A stretch of 64,000 bases of DNA from Alcanivorax sp. DP30. GTDB lineage: Bacteria; Pseudomonadota; Gammaproteobacteria; Pseudomonadales; Alcanivoracaceae. A model generated the notes under the pieces. It searched no databases and was not told the origin of the DNA. It saw only the letters and a program-made list of their open reading frames with translations. Of the stretch, positions 34,223-44,259 are shown one piece after another (positions within the stretch are counted from its first letter, which is position 1; each line of letters begins with the position of its first letter). Location of the stretch: assembly GCF_009882945.1 (NCBI RefSeq), contig NZ_WTUY01000024.1, positions 98,003 to 162,002 on the forward strand. Reading direction: 5' to 3'. A program made the translations under genes and the position numbers.

Positions 34223-36096
34223 TACGCGCCCTCCCCATGCTGGTGATGGTTCATCATCGGCATGGCATCCATGTCGCCCTTGTTTTTCACCACGCGCACT
34301 TCGCGGAACATGCCGGCGGCCATGTGGTACAGCAGGTGGCAGTGATACGCCCAGCGGCCCAGTGCATCGGCGCGGACCAGGTAGCTGAGTTTTTCCCCAG
34401 GTTTCACGGTGATGGTGTGCTTGCGCAGCAGCTTGCCGTTGCCCAGTTCCAGATCGCTCCACAGGCCATGCAGATGGATGGGGTGGGTCATCATGGTGTC
34501 GTTGACCAGGGTGATGCGCACCCGCTCGTGGTGATACAGCTCCAGCGGTGTGGCGTCCGCAAAGGGAGTGCCATTGAAGCTCCACATGTAGCGGCTCATG
34601 TTGCCGGTGAGGTGCAACACGATTTCCCGGTCCGGATGCAGGCTGTCCGGCGGGCCGCCCAGTGTCTCCATGTCCGCATAGGTCAGCACTTTCCATTTGC
34701 GATCGCGCAAGCCGATGCCGGGGTCGGCGAGCATCTCGCCGGGCGCCATGGCGCGCATGTCGACCTCGGGACTGTGTTCGCTGGCCAGATGTTCGGTGGC
34801 GCTATCGCGTGGAGACAGGTCCGGGTTGGCCGGGTCCACCGCGAAGGGCACGGCATTGTTGCCGTGTTCCATGTTCGGCATGTCATGGTTCATGGTTGAA
34901 TGATCCATGCCACTCATATCCATGCCGCCGTGGTTCATCATGCTGTGATCCATGCCGGCCATTGCGCCCATGCCCATTTCGGTGTGGCCGAGCAGCGGCG
35001 GCTCATCCATCTCCGGCACCGCCGCCGTCATGGCGGGGTCAGGGGTCAGGGTGCCGCGGGCAAAGCCGGAGCGGTCGATGCTCTGGGCGAACAGGGTGTA
35101 GGCACGATCGTTCTTCGGTGCCACGATCACATCCAGGGTTTCTGCCACCCCCAATCGCACCTCATGGAAGTCCACCGGTTTTACCGGCTGGCCATCCATG
35201 GCCACCACCTTCATGTCGAGGCCGGGGATGCGGATATCGAAGAAGGTCATGGCGCTGGCGTTAATCAAGCGCAGCTTGATGCGTTCGCCGGGATTGAACT
35301 GGCAAGTCCAGTTGCCGTTGGGGCTCTGGCCATTCATCAGGTAGGTGTAGGTGTAGCCGGTCACGTCCGCCAGGTCACGATCGCTCATGCGCATGCGGTT
35401 CCACATGTGGCGATCCTTGAGCGTTTTCATTACCCCCTTTTCGCGGAAATCGCGCAGGGTGTCGAACACGGTACGCTCGTTGAAATTGTAGTAGTGACTG
35501 AGTTTCTTGAGCGTGGCATAGATATGTTGCGGGTCTTCATCGCTCCAGTCAGACAGCATCACCACCTGTTCGCGATCGAACGGTTCGGGGTCCGGGGTTT
35601 TGGGATCGATGATGATGGCGCCGTAGATCCCGGTCTGTTCCTGAAAGCCGGAATGGCTGTGATACCAGTAGGTGCCACTTTGTACGAGCGGGAACTGGTA
35701 GGTGAAAGTTTCGCCGGGCTGGATGCCATCGAAGGACAGGCCGGGTACCCCATCCATCTGGAAGGGCAGCAGCAGGCCGTGCCAGTGGATGGAACTGGTT
35801 TCCGGCAACAGGTTGGTCACCTTGAGGGTGGCGGTGTCGCCCTCGCGCCAGCGCAGTGTCGGGCCGGGGATGCCGCCATTGATGGTGGTGGCCGGGCGGC
35901 TCTTGCCGGTGATGTTCACGTCGGCGCCGCCCAGGGTCAGGTGAAAGGTGTCACCCTCAAGAATCGGGGCACCGGTATGGCCCTGGGTGGCCAGCAGCTG
36001 GCGCGGGCTCAGTCCCATGCCAAGGCCGGCCGCACCAAGGGCCAGGCCCTGCACGAAGCGTCGCCGCGGCAGGGAAAACGGATGTCGGGTGTTCAT
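34222..36096 (-). CDS. copA: Multicopper oxidase, copper resistance protein A
   Basis: This 624-aa periplasmic copper oxidase has a Tat signal (PRRRFVQGLALGAAGLG). Type 2/3 copper ligands are in HWHG, WYHSHSG, HPIHLHG and HCHLLYHMAAGM, the last also giving the type 1 site Cys, His and Met. Between the second and third domains is a Met/His-rich stretch (MGMGAMAGMDHSMMNHGGMDMSGMDHSTMNHDMPNMEH, about 375-412) expected to bind Cu(I). It detoxifies periplasmic copper. It lies 33 bp after the small Cys/His-rich protein gene and directly before copB. Confidence 0.95.
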   Translation of the reverse strand: MNTRHPFSLPRRRFVQGLALGAAGLGMGLSPRQLLATQGHTGAPILEGDTFHLTLGGADVNITGKSRPATTINGGIPGPTLRWREGDTATLKVTNLLPETSSIHWHGLLLPFQMDGVPGLSFDGIQPGETFTYQFPLVQSGTYWYHSHSGFQEQTGIYGAIIIDPKTPDPEPFDREQVVMLSDWSDEDPQHIYATLKKLSHYYNFNERTVFDTLRDFREKGVMKTLKDRHMWNRMRMSDRDLADVTGYTYTYLMNGQSPNGNWTCQFNPGERIKLRLINASAMTFFDIRIPGLDMKVVAMDGQPVKPVDFHEVRLGVAETLDVIVAPKNDRAYTLFAQSIDRSGFARGTLTPDPAMTAAVPEMDEPPLLGHTEMGMGAMAGMDHSMMNHGGMDMSGMDHSTMNHDMPNMEHGNNAVPFAVDPANPDLSPRDSATEHLASEHSPEVDMRAMAPGEMLADPGIGLRDRKWKVLTYADMETLGGPPDSLHPDREIVLHLTGNMSRYMWSFNGTPFADATPLELYHHERVRITLVNDTMMTHPIHLHGLWSDLELGNGKLLRKHTITVKPGEKLSYLVRADALGRWAYHCHLLYHMAAGMFREVRVVKNKGDMDAMPMMNHHQHGEGA

Positions 36097-36129
36097 GGTT
36101 ATCTCCTGATTGTTTGAAAGGGAACGGTT

Positions 36130-36534
36130 TCAAACAGTCAGGGACGGTGGGCGCAGGGGAAGTCGGTGGATGCCGGGAGAGACGTCCACCACCTGGCCGG
36201 CAATGTAGTGCTGCCGGGGTGGTTCCTGATCAGAAAGCACGGTGGGCAGAATGCTGCTGCCAAGCTGGCAGAGCGTCAGACACTGGCAGGGTTGCTGATC
36301 AGGGCAATGCACCTGCTGCTGTGACGCGGCGCTGTCCATTTCCATTGTCATGTCCATCATGCCCGCCTTCTCAGGCGAGTGATGGTGACAATGGGTCATG
36401 GGGCCGGAGGTAGGGGCGCTATTGGCCGCCATGGCGCTGCTTTGTGCGGCCGCAACGGTGCCTGTCACCAGCAGGATACTGGTGAGCAGCAGGGCCGTCA
36501 TGGCCGAAGCGGATTTGCGCCAACGTTGTTTCAT
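36130..36534 (-). CDS. Small Cys/His/Met-rich exported protein at the head of the copper operon
   Basis: This 134-aa protein has a signal peptide (MTALLLTSILLVTGTVAAAQ). Candidate metal-binding runs follow: THCHHHSPEKAGMMDMTMEMD, then HCPDQQPCQCLTLCQLGS. It resembles DUF2946-type copper-operon proteins but I would not fix the family. ATG 36534 lies almost at the predicted transcription start of the CueR-like promoter (36542-36572). The message may be leaderless, or translation may start at Met12 (36501). It is upstream of copA in the same direction. Confidence 0.68.
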   Translation of the reverse strand: MKQRWRKSASAMTALLLTSILLVTGTVAAAQSSAMAANSAPTSGPMTHCHHHSPEKAGMMDMTMEMDSAASQQQVHCPDQQPCQCLTLCQLGSSILPTVLSDQEPPRQHYIAGQVVDVSPGIHRLPLRPPSLTV

Positions 36535-36541
36535 GATCCTG

Positions 36542-36572
36542 ATTATCAACCCGGGGGCTACCCCCAGGTCAA
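36542..36572 (-). promoter_or_regulatory. MerR/CueR-type promoter of the copA-copB operon
   Basis: On the minus strand -35 TTGACC (36572-36567) and -10 GATAAT (36547-36542) are separated by 19 bp. This is the stretched spacing typical of MerR-family activation. The spacer holds a near-palindrome, CCTGGGGGTAGCCCCCGGG, suited to a CueR dimer. It overlaps the 3' end of the lysE-type gene. Activation by Cu(I) is inferred. Confidence 0.85.
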
Positions 36573-37217
36573 GGCCGGGGCGGTCGTTTCCGGAATCAGT
36601 GCCTGAATCACCACGCTGACGGCAATGACCACCAGCAGCACGGCAGTCCCTCTCTCTACCCAGTGGTGGCGGGCGCGCAGCCAGGGCAGAAAGCGGCTGC
36701 GACCGAGTAGCAATGCCACCAGTACATACCAGCCACCGTCGATAAACATGGAGGTGAGCACCATCTGGACGCGGGCGGTCTGGCCCATGCCGGCATCGAG
36801 AAACTGGCTGAACAGGGCAAGAAAGAACAGCGCCACCTTGGGGTTGAGGAAGGCCACCATGAAACCATCCAGAGCGGCACCGTGCAGTACATTGGCGTTG
36901 TCGCCGGGTTCTGGGGTGGATAAGGGCTGTTTGCCCGCCTGCCAGCTTTTCCATGCCATCCAGAGCAGAAACATAGCGCCGCCCAATGACAGCACCTGTT
37001 CCATTACGGGATAGCGATGAAACAGCACGGCCAGTCCGGTGACGGTAGCTGCCGCCCACAGGCCGATGCCAATGGCATGGGTGATCCCTGCCAGCGCGCC
37101 GGCGTTATGGCCGCCGTGCAGGGTGTGTCGTGTAATGACTGCCAGGCTGATGCCCGGTGTCATGGCGCCCAGGGCGCAAACGCTGGCCAGCAACAGCCAG
37201 TCGTGAAAACTCATCAT
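36558..37217 (-). CDS. LysE/RhtB-family amino-acid exporter
   Basis: This 219-aa inner-membrane exporter has about six helices, the N-terminal signature LLASVCALGAMTPGISLAVITRHTLHGGHNAGALAGITHAIGIG, and FLNPKVALFFLALFSQFLD. The family exports amino acids or related metabolites; the substrate cannot be told. Its final codons overlap the copper-responsive promoter of the next operon. Confidence 0.9.
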   Translation of the reverse strand: MMSFHDWLLLASVCALGAMTPGISLAVITRHTLHGGHNAGALAGITHAIGIGLWAAATVTGLAVLFHRYPVMEQVLSLGGAMFLLWMAWKSWQAGKQPLSTPEPGDNANVLHGAALDGFMVAFLNPKVALFFLALFSQFLDAGMGQTARVQMVLTSMFIDGGWYVLVALLLGRSRFLPWLRARHHWVERGTAVLLVVIAVSVVIQALIPETTAPALTWG

Positions 37218-37247
37218 GTTGAATCCCGCGTTGTGGTGTCAGCGGGA

Positions 37248-37928
37248 TCAGGTCTCTGCCCACTGGCGCAGCAGATTATGGTAGACGCCGGTGAGTTTGA
37301 GAACCGCCTCGCGGTCGGCACCGCTCTGGGTCAGTGAGGTGATGGCGGTATCCATTTCGAACAGGGTGCGGCGGTTGGCATCGTTGCGCACCATGCTTTG
37401 CACCCAGAAGAACGATGCCAGCCGTGCACCGCGTGTCACCGGGCGGACTTCATGCAGACTGGAGGAGGGGTACAGAATCAGATCTCCTGCAGGCAGTTTT
37501 ACTTCGTGCTCGCCGTAGGTATCGGCCACCACCAGTTCGCCGCCTTCGTAGCGGTCCGGGTCGTTGAAGAACAGGGTACAGGACAGGTCCGAGCGAAGAT
37601 GCTGGTTGCTGTCCATGCGCATGACGGCGCCATCGATATGCATGCCGTAGGTTTCGCCGCCCTGGTAGCGATTGAAGCGTGGTGGAAGGATGCGCAGCGG
37701 CAGGGCCGCAGCAAAAAACAGTGGGTTGGCCAGCAGGGCCTGTTGAATGCGCTGACCGAGTTGTTCTCTCAAGGCAGACGATTCGGCGAGCTGCTGGTTC
37801 TGTTTTACCTGAGCGCCCTGGGCGCCCACGGTTTCTCTTCCGTCGACCCAGTCGGTGGATTGCTCCAGTGTCTGGCGGAAGTGGGCGGTCTCTTGCTGGG
37901 AGAGGACGCCGGGAATGTGCAATAGCAT
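37248..37928 (-). CDS. piuC: PKHD-type Fe(II)/2-oxoglutarate hydroxylase
   Basis: This 226-aa PiuC/YbiX protein, often paired with Fiu-type receptors, has Fe(II) ligands H and D in MHIDGAVM, the distal His in [13 protein letters not shown], and the 2-oxoglutarate-binding Arg following it. ATG 37928 has AAAGGG upstream. It sits downstream of the siderophore receptor with a hairpin between them, so iron-regulated co-expression is likely. The substrate is unknown. Confidence 0.92.
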   Translation of the reverse strand: MLLHIPGVLSQQETAHFRQTLEQSTDWVDGRETVGAQGAQVKQNQQLAESSALREQLGQRIQQALLANPLFFAAALPLRILPPRFNRYQGGETYGMHIDGAVMRMDSNQHLRSDLSCTLFFNDPDRYEGGELVVADTYGEHEVKLPAGDLILYPSSSLHEVRPVTRGARLASFFWVQSMVRNDANRRTLFEMDTAITSLTQSGADREAVLKLTGVYHNLLRQWAET

Positions 37929-37946
37929 GGCTGGCCCTTTGTAAGG

Positions 37947-37974
37947 ACAACGCCCGGTGTTTGCCGGGCGTTGT
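37947..37974. other. Perfect 11-bp hairpin between the Fiu-type receptor and piuC
   Basis: ACAACGCCCGG (37947-37957) and CCGGGCGTTGT (37964-37974) form a perfect stem with a 6-base loop. There is no T-run on the transcribed minus strand, so it is more likely an mRNA-stabilising or attenuating structure than a full terminator. Confidence 0.7.
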
Positions 37975-37986
37975 CGTGGGTTGGCT

Positions 37987-40302
37987 TCAGAATTTCACGT
38001 TGAGGGTCATCAAGGCAGACAGGGGTACGCCCGGGTTGTAGCGGTAGCCACTCTTGTTGATGGACGCCACATAGTCCTCGTCAAACAGGTTGTACACGTT
38101 CAGCTGTAGATCGGCATTCTTGCCCAGCGGGTAGCTGGCCATGGCATCGAACACCCAGTAGCTGTCGGTGTGATCCGGGGTGCCCACGGCGCCGTCGGAA
38201 CCGCGCTTGAGGCCGCCGGTATAGCGGGCGCCACCGCCGATGGTCAGGTTGAACGGCAGACGGTAGGTGGTCCAGGAGGTGAAGGCACGGTCCGGGGTGT
38301 AGGTCAGGTCGTTGCTTTCATCGGCAGCATCGGCGTCGCCATCGGTGATGGTGGCTTTCATGGTGGTGAAGCCTGCGCTCACGTTCCAGTTGCTGGTGAT
38401 GTTACCGACAGCTGACAGCTCGACACCCTGAACCACTTTCTCGCCGGTCTGGTAGTAGTTGCCGTCGGTGGGATCTTCTTCCACCAGGTTGGTCACGGTG
38501 GTGCGGTACAGCGCGGCGCTCAACAGCAGTTTGTTGTTGGCCAGATTCCACTTGCTGCCCACCTCTTCGGTGACTGCTTCCTGCGGATCAAAGTTGGGAT
38601 TGTCGGCACTGTTCTCCCTGTTGCTCAGCGTCAGGTTGTTGCCGCCCGGAGGCTGTGCGGACACGGCATAGTCGGCATAGACATTGAAGTTGGGGGTGAA
38701 CTTGTACATGGCACCCAGCTTCCAGTTGACCAGGTTGTCACTGGCAGAGGCATCCACGTTAGGGACTACTGTGCCCAGGGCCTGTCCGGTACAGGCATCC
38801 GGGTCGCGACGGCCACCGGTACAGGCTGCGGTGCTGCTGTAGTCGGTGTAGTAACGATCCAGGCGCACGCCGGTGTTGATCTGCCAGTGTTCACCGAACT
38901 CCATCACATCAAACAGGTAGGCGGACACGGTGTCGGTGTTGCCCTCGCTGGAGGCGCCGGTGCGCACGATATCGAAATCGGAACCGTTGGATACCGGGTT
39001 ATACAGGTTCACGGTGCCGGGGTAGTTGCCTTCGGTGGTCAAACCGCGGGTCTCCAGTTTTTCGCGGGTGAACTCCACCCCGTAGGAGAAGGTGTGCGAC
39101 ATGCTGCCGCGATCCCAGAAGGTCACCAGGCCGGTCTGGTTGGCCATGATGGAGTTGGTCTGGTCCTTCAGGTTGATCAAGCGGCGGATGGACCAGCTGC
39201 TCGGGTCGTTGATGTCCGGCGTATTGAAATAGCTGCTGGAGGCCATGATGGCGCTGAGCATGTAGTCCTGACGGGTCTGACCCCAGCGGGTGATGTTGTG
39301 CAGACTGGTATTGTCGGTGAGATCCACTTCCACGATGACGGTGGCCATATCCAGCTCCACATCATCATGGTCGTCATCGAGACCGTAGAAGTTGGTGCTT
39401 TTCACCATTGGTGCCTGGCCAATCTCGGGGCGCGCCGGATCCGGGCTGGTGTAGCCGGGCAGGCCGATGGTGGAGACGCCGCCATCGGGCACATTGTCCT
39501 GAGTCACGTGCAGGTAGTTAAAGTAGATGCGTGACTTGTCATTCAGGTTAACGGTCAGAGAAGGCGCAATTCCCCAGCGGGAGTTGTTCACCTCATCACG
39601 ACCGGCCACATCGCTGTCCTGCCCCGTCAGGTTCAGGCGACCTGCCACGTTGTCGGTGAGCTTGCGGTTCAGGTCCAGGGTGACGCGCTTCTGACCGTCG
39701 GTGCCGCCGCTGATGGAGGCGGCATTCTGGTTGCCCATGAAGGCTTTCTTGCTGGACAGATTGATGGAGCCGCTGGGAGCGGTGCGGCCATAATCGGTAC
39801 CGGCCGGGCCCTTGATGACTTCGATCTGCTCAATGTTGAAGGTGTCGCGGGAGATGGAGCCCAGGTCGCGTACACCGTCCACATAGATGGAGCTGGCGGT
39901 GTCGAAGCCGCGCATGTACACGGCATCACCGGTGGTGCTGTTGCCGTTTTCACCGGCATAGAAAGTGCCGACACCGGGGCTGTTCTGCAGCGCTTCGGTG
40001 AGGGTGGTGGCGCCCTGATCCTTGATGATTTCCTTGTTGATCACCTGAATGGTCTGCGGTGTTTCGGAGACCGGTTTGGCGAACTTGGTGGATGACATGT
40101 CCTCGTTCTTGTACTCGCCTGTGGCGGCACCCGCACTGACCGAGATTGGGGCCAGAGTGTTGTTCGCGGCGGTATCGGTAGTATCGTCCGCGGCGCTGGC
40201 ATTGGTGGTGATGAGGCCGGCGAGCAGTGCGGTGCCCAGGCCTACACCCTGGCAAAGTGCTGTCTGTGCTACAGGCCGTTTGCGGCGAGTGATGTAAGTC
40301 AT
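37987..40302 (-). CDS. TonB-dependent catecholate siderophore receptor, Fiu/PiuA-like
   Basis: This 771-aa outer-membrane receptor starts at ATG 40302; an ATG four codons upstream has no better site. A signal peptide ending at ASA is followed by the plug ([84 protein letters not shown]). The barrel ends [17 protein letters not shown]. The sequence and the piuC partner both match Fiu/PiuA receptors for catechol-type siderophores. A Fur-like site lies upstream at 40442-40460. Confidence 0.92.
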   Translation of the reverse strand: MTYITRRKRPVAQTALCQGVGLGTALLAGLITTNASAADDTTDTAANNTLAPISVSAGAATGEYKNEDMSSTKFAKPVSETPQTIQVINKEIIKDQGATTLTEALQNSPGVGTFYAGENGNSTTGDAVYMRGFDTASSIYVDGVRDLGSISRDTFNIEQIEVIKGPAGTDYGRTAPSGSINLSSKKAFMGNQNAASISGGTDGQKRVTLDLNRKLTDNVAGRLNLTGQDSDVAGRDEVNNSRWGIAPSLTVNLNDKSRIYFNYLHVTQDNVPDGGVSTIGLPGYTSPDPARPEIGQAPMVKSTNFYGLDDDHDDVELDMATVIVEVDLTDNTSLHNITRWGQTRQDYMLSAIMASSSYFNTPDINDPSSWSIRRLINLKDQTNSIMANQTGLVTFWDRGSMSHTFSYGVEFTREKLETRGLTTEGNYPGTVNLYNPVSNGSDFDIVRTGASSEGNTDTVSAYLFDVMEFGEHWQINTGVRLDRYYTDYSSTAACTGGRRDPDACTGQALGTVVPNVDASASDNLVNWKLGAMYKFTPNFNVYADYAVSAQPPGGNNLTLSNRENSADNPNFDPQEAVTEEVGSKWNLANNKLLLSAALYRTTVTNLVEEDPTDGNYYQTGEKVVQGVELSAVGNITSNWNVSAGFTTMKATITDGDADAADESNDLTYTPDRAFTSWTTYRLPFNLTIGGGARYTGGLKRGSDGAVGTPDHTDSYWVFDAMASYPLGKNADLQLNVYNLFDEDYVASINKSGYRYNPGVPLSALMTLNVKF

Positions 40303-40441
40303 GTCAGTTCCCATTGAAAAATACGGTGTTTTTCGTCACGGCAAATGTGACGATCCCCCGCTCATACCGTCTCAATGGCTGGCATCTGGCTTGCTGGAAG
40401 AGAAAAATATTGGGTTGAGCGACGACCCTGCGGATCTTATT

Positions 40442-40460
40442 GCAAATGAGAATGGGTTGC
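40442..40460. promoter_or_regulatory. Fur-box-like site upstream of the siderophore receptor
   Basis: GCAAATGAGAATGGGTTGC matches the left half of the Pseudomonas-type Fur consensus (GCAAATGAGAAT) and has a partly inverted right half. It is about 140 bp upstream of the receptor ATG. Repression under iron-replete conditions is expected. Confidence 0.7.
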
Positions 40461-40526
40461 AATTGCGTTATCGGTTAATGCTTCCTTGCAGCAGGTTATG
40501 CAGGGCGACCAAATGGCTGAGTTACA

Positions 40527-40600
40527 CGTTTCGAGTTGCGAGTGACGAGTTTCGAAAGGCGATACCGGTAAAGGCTTTCGCAATTCGAAACTCGTGACTT
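40527..40600. repeat. Heptamer-based inverted repeat between the receptor and DUF411 genes
   Basis: The left arm carries CGAGTTG, CGAGTGA, CGAGTTT at 7-bp spacing (40531-40551) and continues CGAAAGGCG. The right arm (40571-40600) carries the inverted form (GGCTTTCGCAATTCGAAACTCGTGACTT). It belongs to the same family as the hairpin at 9427-9484. The rest of 40315-40655 shows only the Fur-like site. Confidence 0.75.
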
Positions 40601-40655
40601 GCTGACGGGATGTTATATCGCGCCAATAGCGGTGCTGAGGGCGATAAGGCCGGGT

Positions 40656-41150
40656 TCAGTTCCCTGCGTGATGACTGAATACGGCAGTGCCGTTTTCGTC
40701 GAACAGCAGCACGTCATAGGCATCCATGCGATCGCCCATTTCCATGCCGGGGGAGCCCACCGGCATACCCGGGACAGTCAGGCCCTTGCCTTGCGGGCGT
40801 TCGGCCAGCAGGCGGTCCACGTCACTGGCGGGAACGTGGCCTTCAATCACATAGCCATCGATGAACGCGGTGTGGCAGGAGCCAGCGCCGGGAAGGATGC
40901 CGGCCTTTTCCTTGATCGGTTGCAGGTTATCCGTTTCGTGGACTTCCACGGTGTAGCCGTTCTCTTTCATGTGATCCACCCAGGCACCGCAACAGCCACA
41001 GGTGGGAGACTTGTAGACTTCCAGCACCTTGTCGGTGGCGGCGACCTGGGCAGCGGGTTTGTCGGCAGCGGTGGTTTCCGGCTGGGCGGGTTTGTCTTCC
41101 CCGCAGGCAGCAATCAGCAGGGCAGATAAAACGACCAGTAGTTTTTTCAC
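40656..41150 (-). CDS. DUF411 lipoprotein, copper-linked
   Basis: This 164-aa protein has a lipobox LIAAC (Cys16), a linker, and a DUF411 domain with SPTCGCCGAWVDHM. The conserved GSCHTAFIDGYVIEGHVPASDV and PGMPVGSPGMEMG follow. DUF411 proteins recur in copper operons and probably bind Cu through the Cys cluster. It is the last gene of the copper ATPase operon, 47 bp after the cupredoxin gene, with a GCGTATT heptamer array in that gap. Confidence 0.88.
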   Translation of the reverse strand: MKKLLVVLSALLIAACGEDKPAQPETTAADKPAAQVAATDKVLEVYKSPTCGCCGAWVDHMKENGYTVEVHETDNLQPIKEKAGILPGAGSCHTAFIDGYVIEGHVPASDVDRLLAERPQGKGLTVPGMPVGSPGMEMGDRMDAYDVLLFDENGTAVFSHHAGN

Positions 41151-41167
41151 GGCAAATCCTCATCATT

Positions 41168-41193
41168 GTTTGCGTATTGCGTATTGCGTATTG
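41168..41193 (+). repeat. Short heptamer array GCGTATT, about 3.5 copies
   Basis: GCGTATT is repeated three times in exact 7-bp period and ends GCGTTCAG. It fills the gap between two genes of the copper ATPase operon. Confidence 0.9.
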
Positions 41194-41196
41194 CGT

Positions 41197-41559
41197 TCAG
41201 TCTACTATCAATCTGCCCTGATACATCTGCATCTGGCAGGTAAAGCGGTATTCGCCCCTGGGCGGATTGGACAAGGTCACCGTTGTGACCTTGCCGTTGT
41301 CGAGAAATTCGCTTGCTTCCAGGCCATGAAAGATCACTTGTTCGGCACAGGGGGAGGGGTCGCGCCGGTCAAAGTGCAGAGTGAGCGGCTGTCCGGCTCG
41401 GGCGTGGATCACGCCTGGCTGATAGACGCCGTTTTCGACGATCACGGTGGTTTCACCTGTCACGTCAGGGCGTTTACGTTTGTCAGGTTTGGATAGCCAG
41501 AACCACCACACGATCAGACCGGCGAGGATAATGCCGGAAAGGTTGATCAGAATGCTCAT
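41197..41559 (-). CDS. Membrane-anchored cupredoxin-domain protein
   Basis: This 120-aa protein has an N-terminal membrane helix ([19 protein letters not shown]) and a cupredoxin-like domain ([51 protein letters not shown]...[19 protein letters not shown]). Candidate copper ligands are the Cys in FTCQMQM and the Met and His near it. The ATG overlaps the ATPase stop by 4 bp. A role in Cu handling next to the exporter is likely. Confidence 0.82.
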   Translation of the reverse strand: MSILINLSGIILAGLIVWWFWLSKPDKRKRPDVTGETTVIVENGVYQPGVIHARAGQPLTLHFDRRDPSPCAEQVIFHGLEASEFLDNGKVTTVTLSNPPRGEYRFTCQMQMYQGRLIVD

Positions 41560-44033
41560 GCCTTTCTCCTTGCCGGTTTGAAAAGACGCAGCCGGTTGGC
41601 ATTGGTGACGACCGTGACAGAGCTCAGCGACATGGCGGCGCCGGCAATCACCGGGCTGAGAAGACTGCCGGTAAGGGGATACAGTACGCCTGCCGCGACC
41701 GGCACCCCCAGGCTGTTATAGATAAAGGCGCCAAACAGGTTCTGCTTGATGTTACGCACCGTGGCGCTGGATATGGCCATGGCATCCGCTACCCCATGCA
41801 GCGAGCCGCCCATGAGGGTGATGGAGGCGGATTCAATGGCCACGTCGGTGCCGGTGCCGATGGCAAAACCCACATCGGCCTGGGCCAGGGCGGGGGCATC
41901 ATTGATACCGTCACCGACCATGGCCACGGTGCGGCCTTCCTGTTGTAGCGCGTTCACTTTTTCGGCCTTGTCTTCGGGCAGGACTTCCGCCATGACCTGG
42001 TCCACCCCGGCCTCTGCGGCAATGGCATTGGCGCTGGCCTGGATATCGCCGGTGATCATGATGACGGTCAGGCCGGCGTCACGCAGCCGGGCAATGGCCT
42101 CACGGGAATCATGCTTGATGCGGTCGGCCACGCCGATGATGCCAAGCAGTTTGTTCTCGTCGGCAAGGAACAGGGGGGTGGCCCCTTTTTGCGTGAGTGA
42201 GTCACTGCTCAGGGAAACAGTCACTCCTTCACTTTCCAGCCAGCGACGGTTACCCAGCCGGTAGCGCTGGCCATTGATGAATGCGGTGACGCCCTTGCCA
42301 TTGAGTGCCTGGAACTGGCTGGCATCGCTGAGCGGCAGTGCGCGCTGTTCTGCTTCGCGCAATATTGCCATGGCGAGGGGGTGTTCCGATCCGCTCTCGA
42401 GGCTGGCTGCAAGCTGCAGAAGTCCGTTCTCTTCCTCGCCTTCAGCACACAGAATGGCGGTGACCGCGGGCTTGCCTTCGGTGATGGTGCCGGTCTTGTC
42501 CAGCACGATGGTGTCCAGCTTGCTGCTGGTCTGCAGCGCATCACCCTGGCGAATCAGGATGCCGTGCTCTGCGGCCTTGCCCACGCCCACCATGACCGAC
42601 ATGGGGGTGGCGAGGCCCAGCGCACAGGGGCAGGCGATGATCAAGACGGTGGTGGCGCTGATCAGCATATGGGTCAGGCGTGGTTCCGGGCCGAAATTGA
42701 ACCAGGCCAGGGCGGCGGCGACCGCAATGATCATGATGGTAGGCACGAATACGGCGGAGACCTGATCCGCCAGCCGGCCAATGGGGGGCTTGCTGCCCTG
42801 GGCCTTCTTTACCATGGCGACGATTTGCGCCAGGGCGGTATCGCGGCCCACGGCCGTGGCGGTATAGATCAGGGTGCCGCCTTCATTGAGCGTGCCGGCA
42901 CTGACTCTGTCGCCGACGCTTTTCTCCACCGGCATGGGCTCACCGGTAAGCATGGATTCGTCGATGCGGCTCTGGCCTTCTTGCACCTCGCCATCCACCG
43001 CAATTTTTTCACCGGGTCTCACGCGCAGGCGTTCGCCAGTCCGGACCTGTTCCACCGGCACATCCATTTCCTTGTCGTCACGGATTACCCGCGCGGTCCT
43101 GGCGCCCAGATCCAGCAGCCGTTTCACGGCGGCACTGGTCTTGCCGCGGGCACGGACTTCCAGTGCCTGACCAAGATTGATCAGACCAATGATCATGGCG
43201 CTGGCTTCGAAGTACACATGCCGCGCCGCTTCCGGCAACACCGAGGGCATCAGCACAACGACCATGGAATACAGCCAGGCGGCACCGGTGCCGAGCGCGA
43301 TCAAGGTGTCCATGTTGGCGTTGTGATTGTTGAAGGCCTTCCAGGCACCGATGAAGAAATGACGGCCAGCGGTGGCCAGAACGGCGAGGGTGGCCAGGCC
43401 AATGCCCAGCCAGACCCATTGGCTGGTCTCACCAGGGCGAACCATCATGTCGCCCCCCAGCAGTCCCCAGGCCATGAGTGGCACACCGAGTCCCAGCCCC
43501 AGCCACATATGTGTGAGCAGTTGTTTGTAATGGGCCTGTTCGCGGGCTTCCCGCTCGCTGCCATCATCCTCCGGTCTGGCTTCGCTGGCGCCGTAGCCGG
43601 CGTCTTGCACCGCCTGGATCAGATCCGAAGCGGCGGAACTGGTACGGACACGGGCGGTGCGATCGGCAAAGTTCATCTCGGCCTGTTCGGTGCCGGGGGT
43701 GTTGCGCAGGGCTTCCTCAATGGTGCGCACGCAGCCTGCGCAGGTGGCGCCGGTGATGTTCAGGGTGATGTCAGTGACCGGGTGGGCGGCGGCAGAGGAT
43801 GCGGCCTGGGCAAGCATTTCACTGTGGGGATCTTTCGGCCCATAGCCGGCTTCCACGATGGTATCCCTGAGCTGATCGATAGGGGTGTCCGGTTCAGCAG
43901 ACACCAAAACGAGCTGGTTATCCAGGTCCACCTGCACGCCGTTGACCCCGGATAGCGCGTTTAATGCGTCGGTGATTTTTCGGGCGCAGCTTTGGCAGGT
44001 GGCCCCTGAGATTGACAGAGTGTGTTGTGTCAT
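41556..44033 (-). CDS. copA: Cu(I)-exporting P-type ATPase
   Basis: This 825-aa P1B-ATPase exports Cu(I) from the cytoplasm. It starts at ATG 44033 behind AGGAG; a longer in-frame extension has no support. Two N-terminal HMA domains carry GATCQSC and GATCAGC. Further motifs are the TGE actuator ([11 protein letters not shown]), the membrane CPC site ([12 protein letters not shown]), the phosphorylation site DKTGTITEG, the HP motif (SEHPLAMAI) and [16 protein letters not shown]. It heads an operon with the cupredoxin and DUF411 genes behind a CueR-like promoter. This is a different protein from the multicopper oxidase CopA at 34222. Confidence 0.97.
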   Translation of the reverse strand: MTQHTLSISGATCQSCARKITDALNALSGVNGVQVDLDNQLVLVSAEPDTPIDQLRDTIVEAGYGPKDPHSEMLAQAASSAAAHPVTDITLNITGATCAGCVRTIEEALRNTPGTEQAEMNFADRTARVRTSSAASDLIQAVQDAGYGASEARPEDDGSEREAREQAHYKQLLTHMWLGLGLGVPLMAWGLLGGDMMVRPGETSQWVWLGIGLATLAVLATAGRHFFIGAWKAFNNHNANMDTLIALGTGAAWLYSMVVVLMPSVLPEAARHVYFEASAMIIGLINLGQALEVRARGKTSAAVKRLLDLGARTARVIRDDKEMDVPVEQVRTGERLRVRPGEKIAVDGEVQEGQSRIDESMLTGEPMPVEKSVGDRVSAGTLNEGGTLIYTATAVGRDTALAQIVAMVKKAQGSKPPIGRLADQVSAVFVPTIMIIAVAAALAWFNFGPEPRLTHMLISATTVLIIACPCALGLATPMSVMVGVGKAAEHGILIRQGDALQTSSKLDTIVLDKTGTITEGKPAVTAILCAEGEEENGLLQLAASLESGSEHPLAMAILREAEQRALPLSDASQFQALNGKGVTAFINGQRYRLGNRRWLESEGVTVSLSSDSLTQKGATPLFLADENKLLGIIGVADRIKHDSREAIARLRDAGLTVIMITGDIQASANAIAAEAGVDQVMAEVLPEDKAEKVNALQQEGRTVAMVGDGINDAPALAQADVGFAIGTGTDVAIESASITLMGGSLHGVADAMAISSATVRNIKQNLFGAFIYNSLGVPVAAGVLYPLTGSLLSPVIAGAAMSLSSVTVVTNANRLRLFKPARRKA

Positions 44034-44079
44034 CCACGTCTCCTGTTTACGCAGATAGATACCTTGAGGTCTATCACAG

Positions 44080-44111
44080 ATTGTTGAACGTGTGGGTAAC
44101 CCCAAGGTCAA
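44080..44111 (-). promoter_or_regulatory. MerR/CueR-type promoter of the copper ATPase operon
   Basis: On the minus strand -35 TTGACC (44111-44106) is followed by TTGGGGTTACCCACACGTT and a weak -10 (CAACAAT) at a spacing of about 19-20 bp. The GGGGTTACCC core resembles GGGGGTAGCCCCC of the other copper promoter at 36542-36572. A second AACCT/AAGGT-like word lies just downstream. Regulation by CueR is inferred; cueR itself is not in the window. Confidence 0.7.
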
Positions 44112-44259
44112 GGCCCTGTTGTAAGCTTGTTGCCCTGATTGAAAAAAATGAATAAAACTCTCAATTTTGGCGCCGGTATCGCAGACGGTCCTTCCATAAA
44201 AGCAATATAGTGGTCGCGATTTCTGGAGCCGTTTCAATTGTTGATGAGGACGATCCTTT

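Noticed and set aside
42381..43955. 524-aa plus-strand open frame opposite the copper ATPase
   Set aside because: GC-rich antisense shadow; the minus strand carries every P-type ATPase motif.
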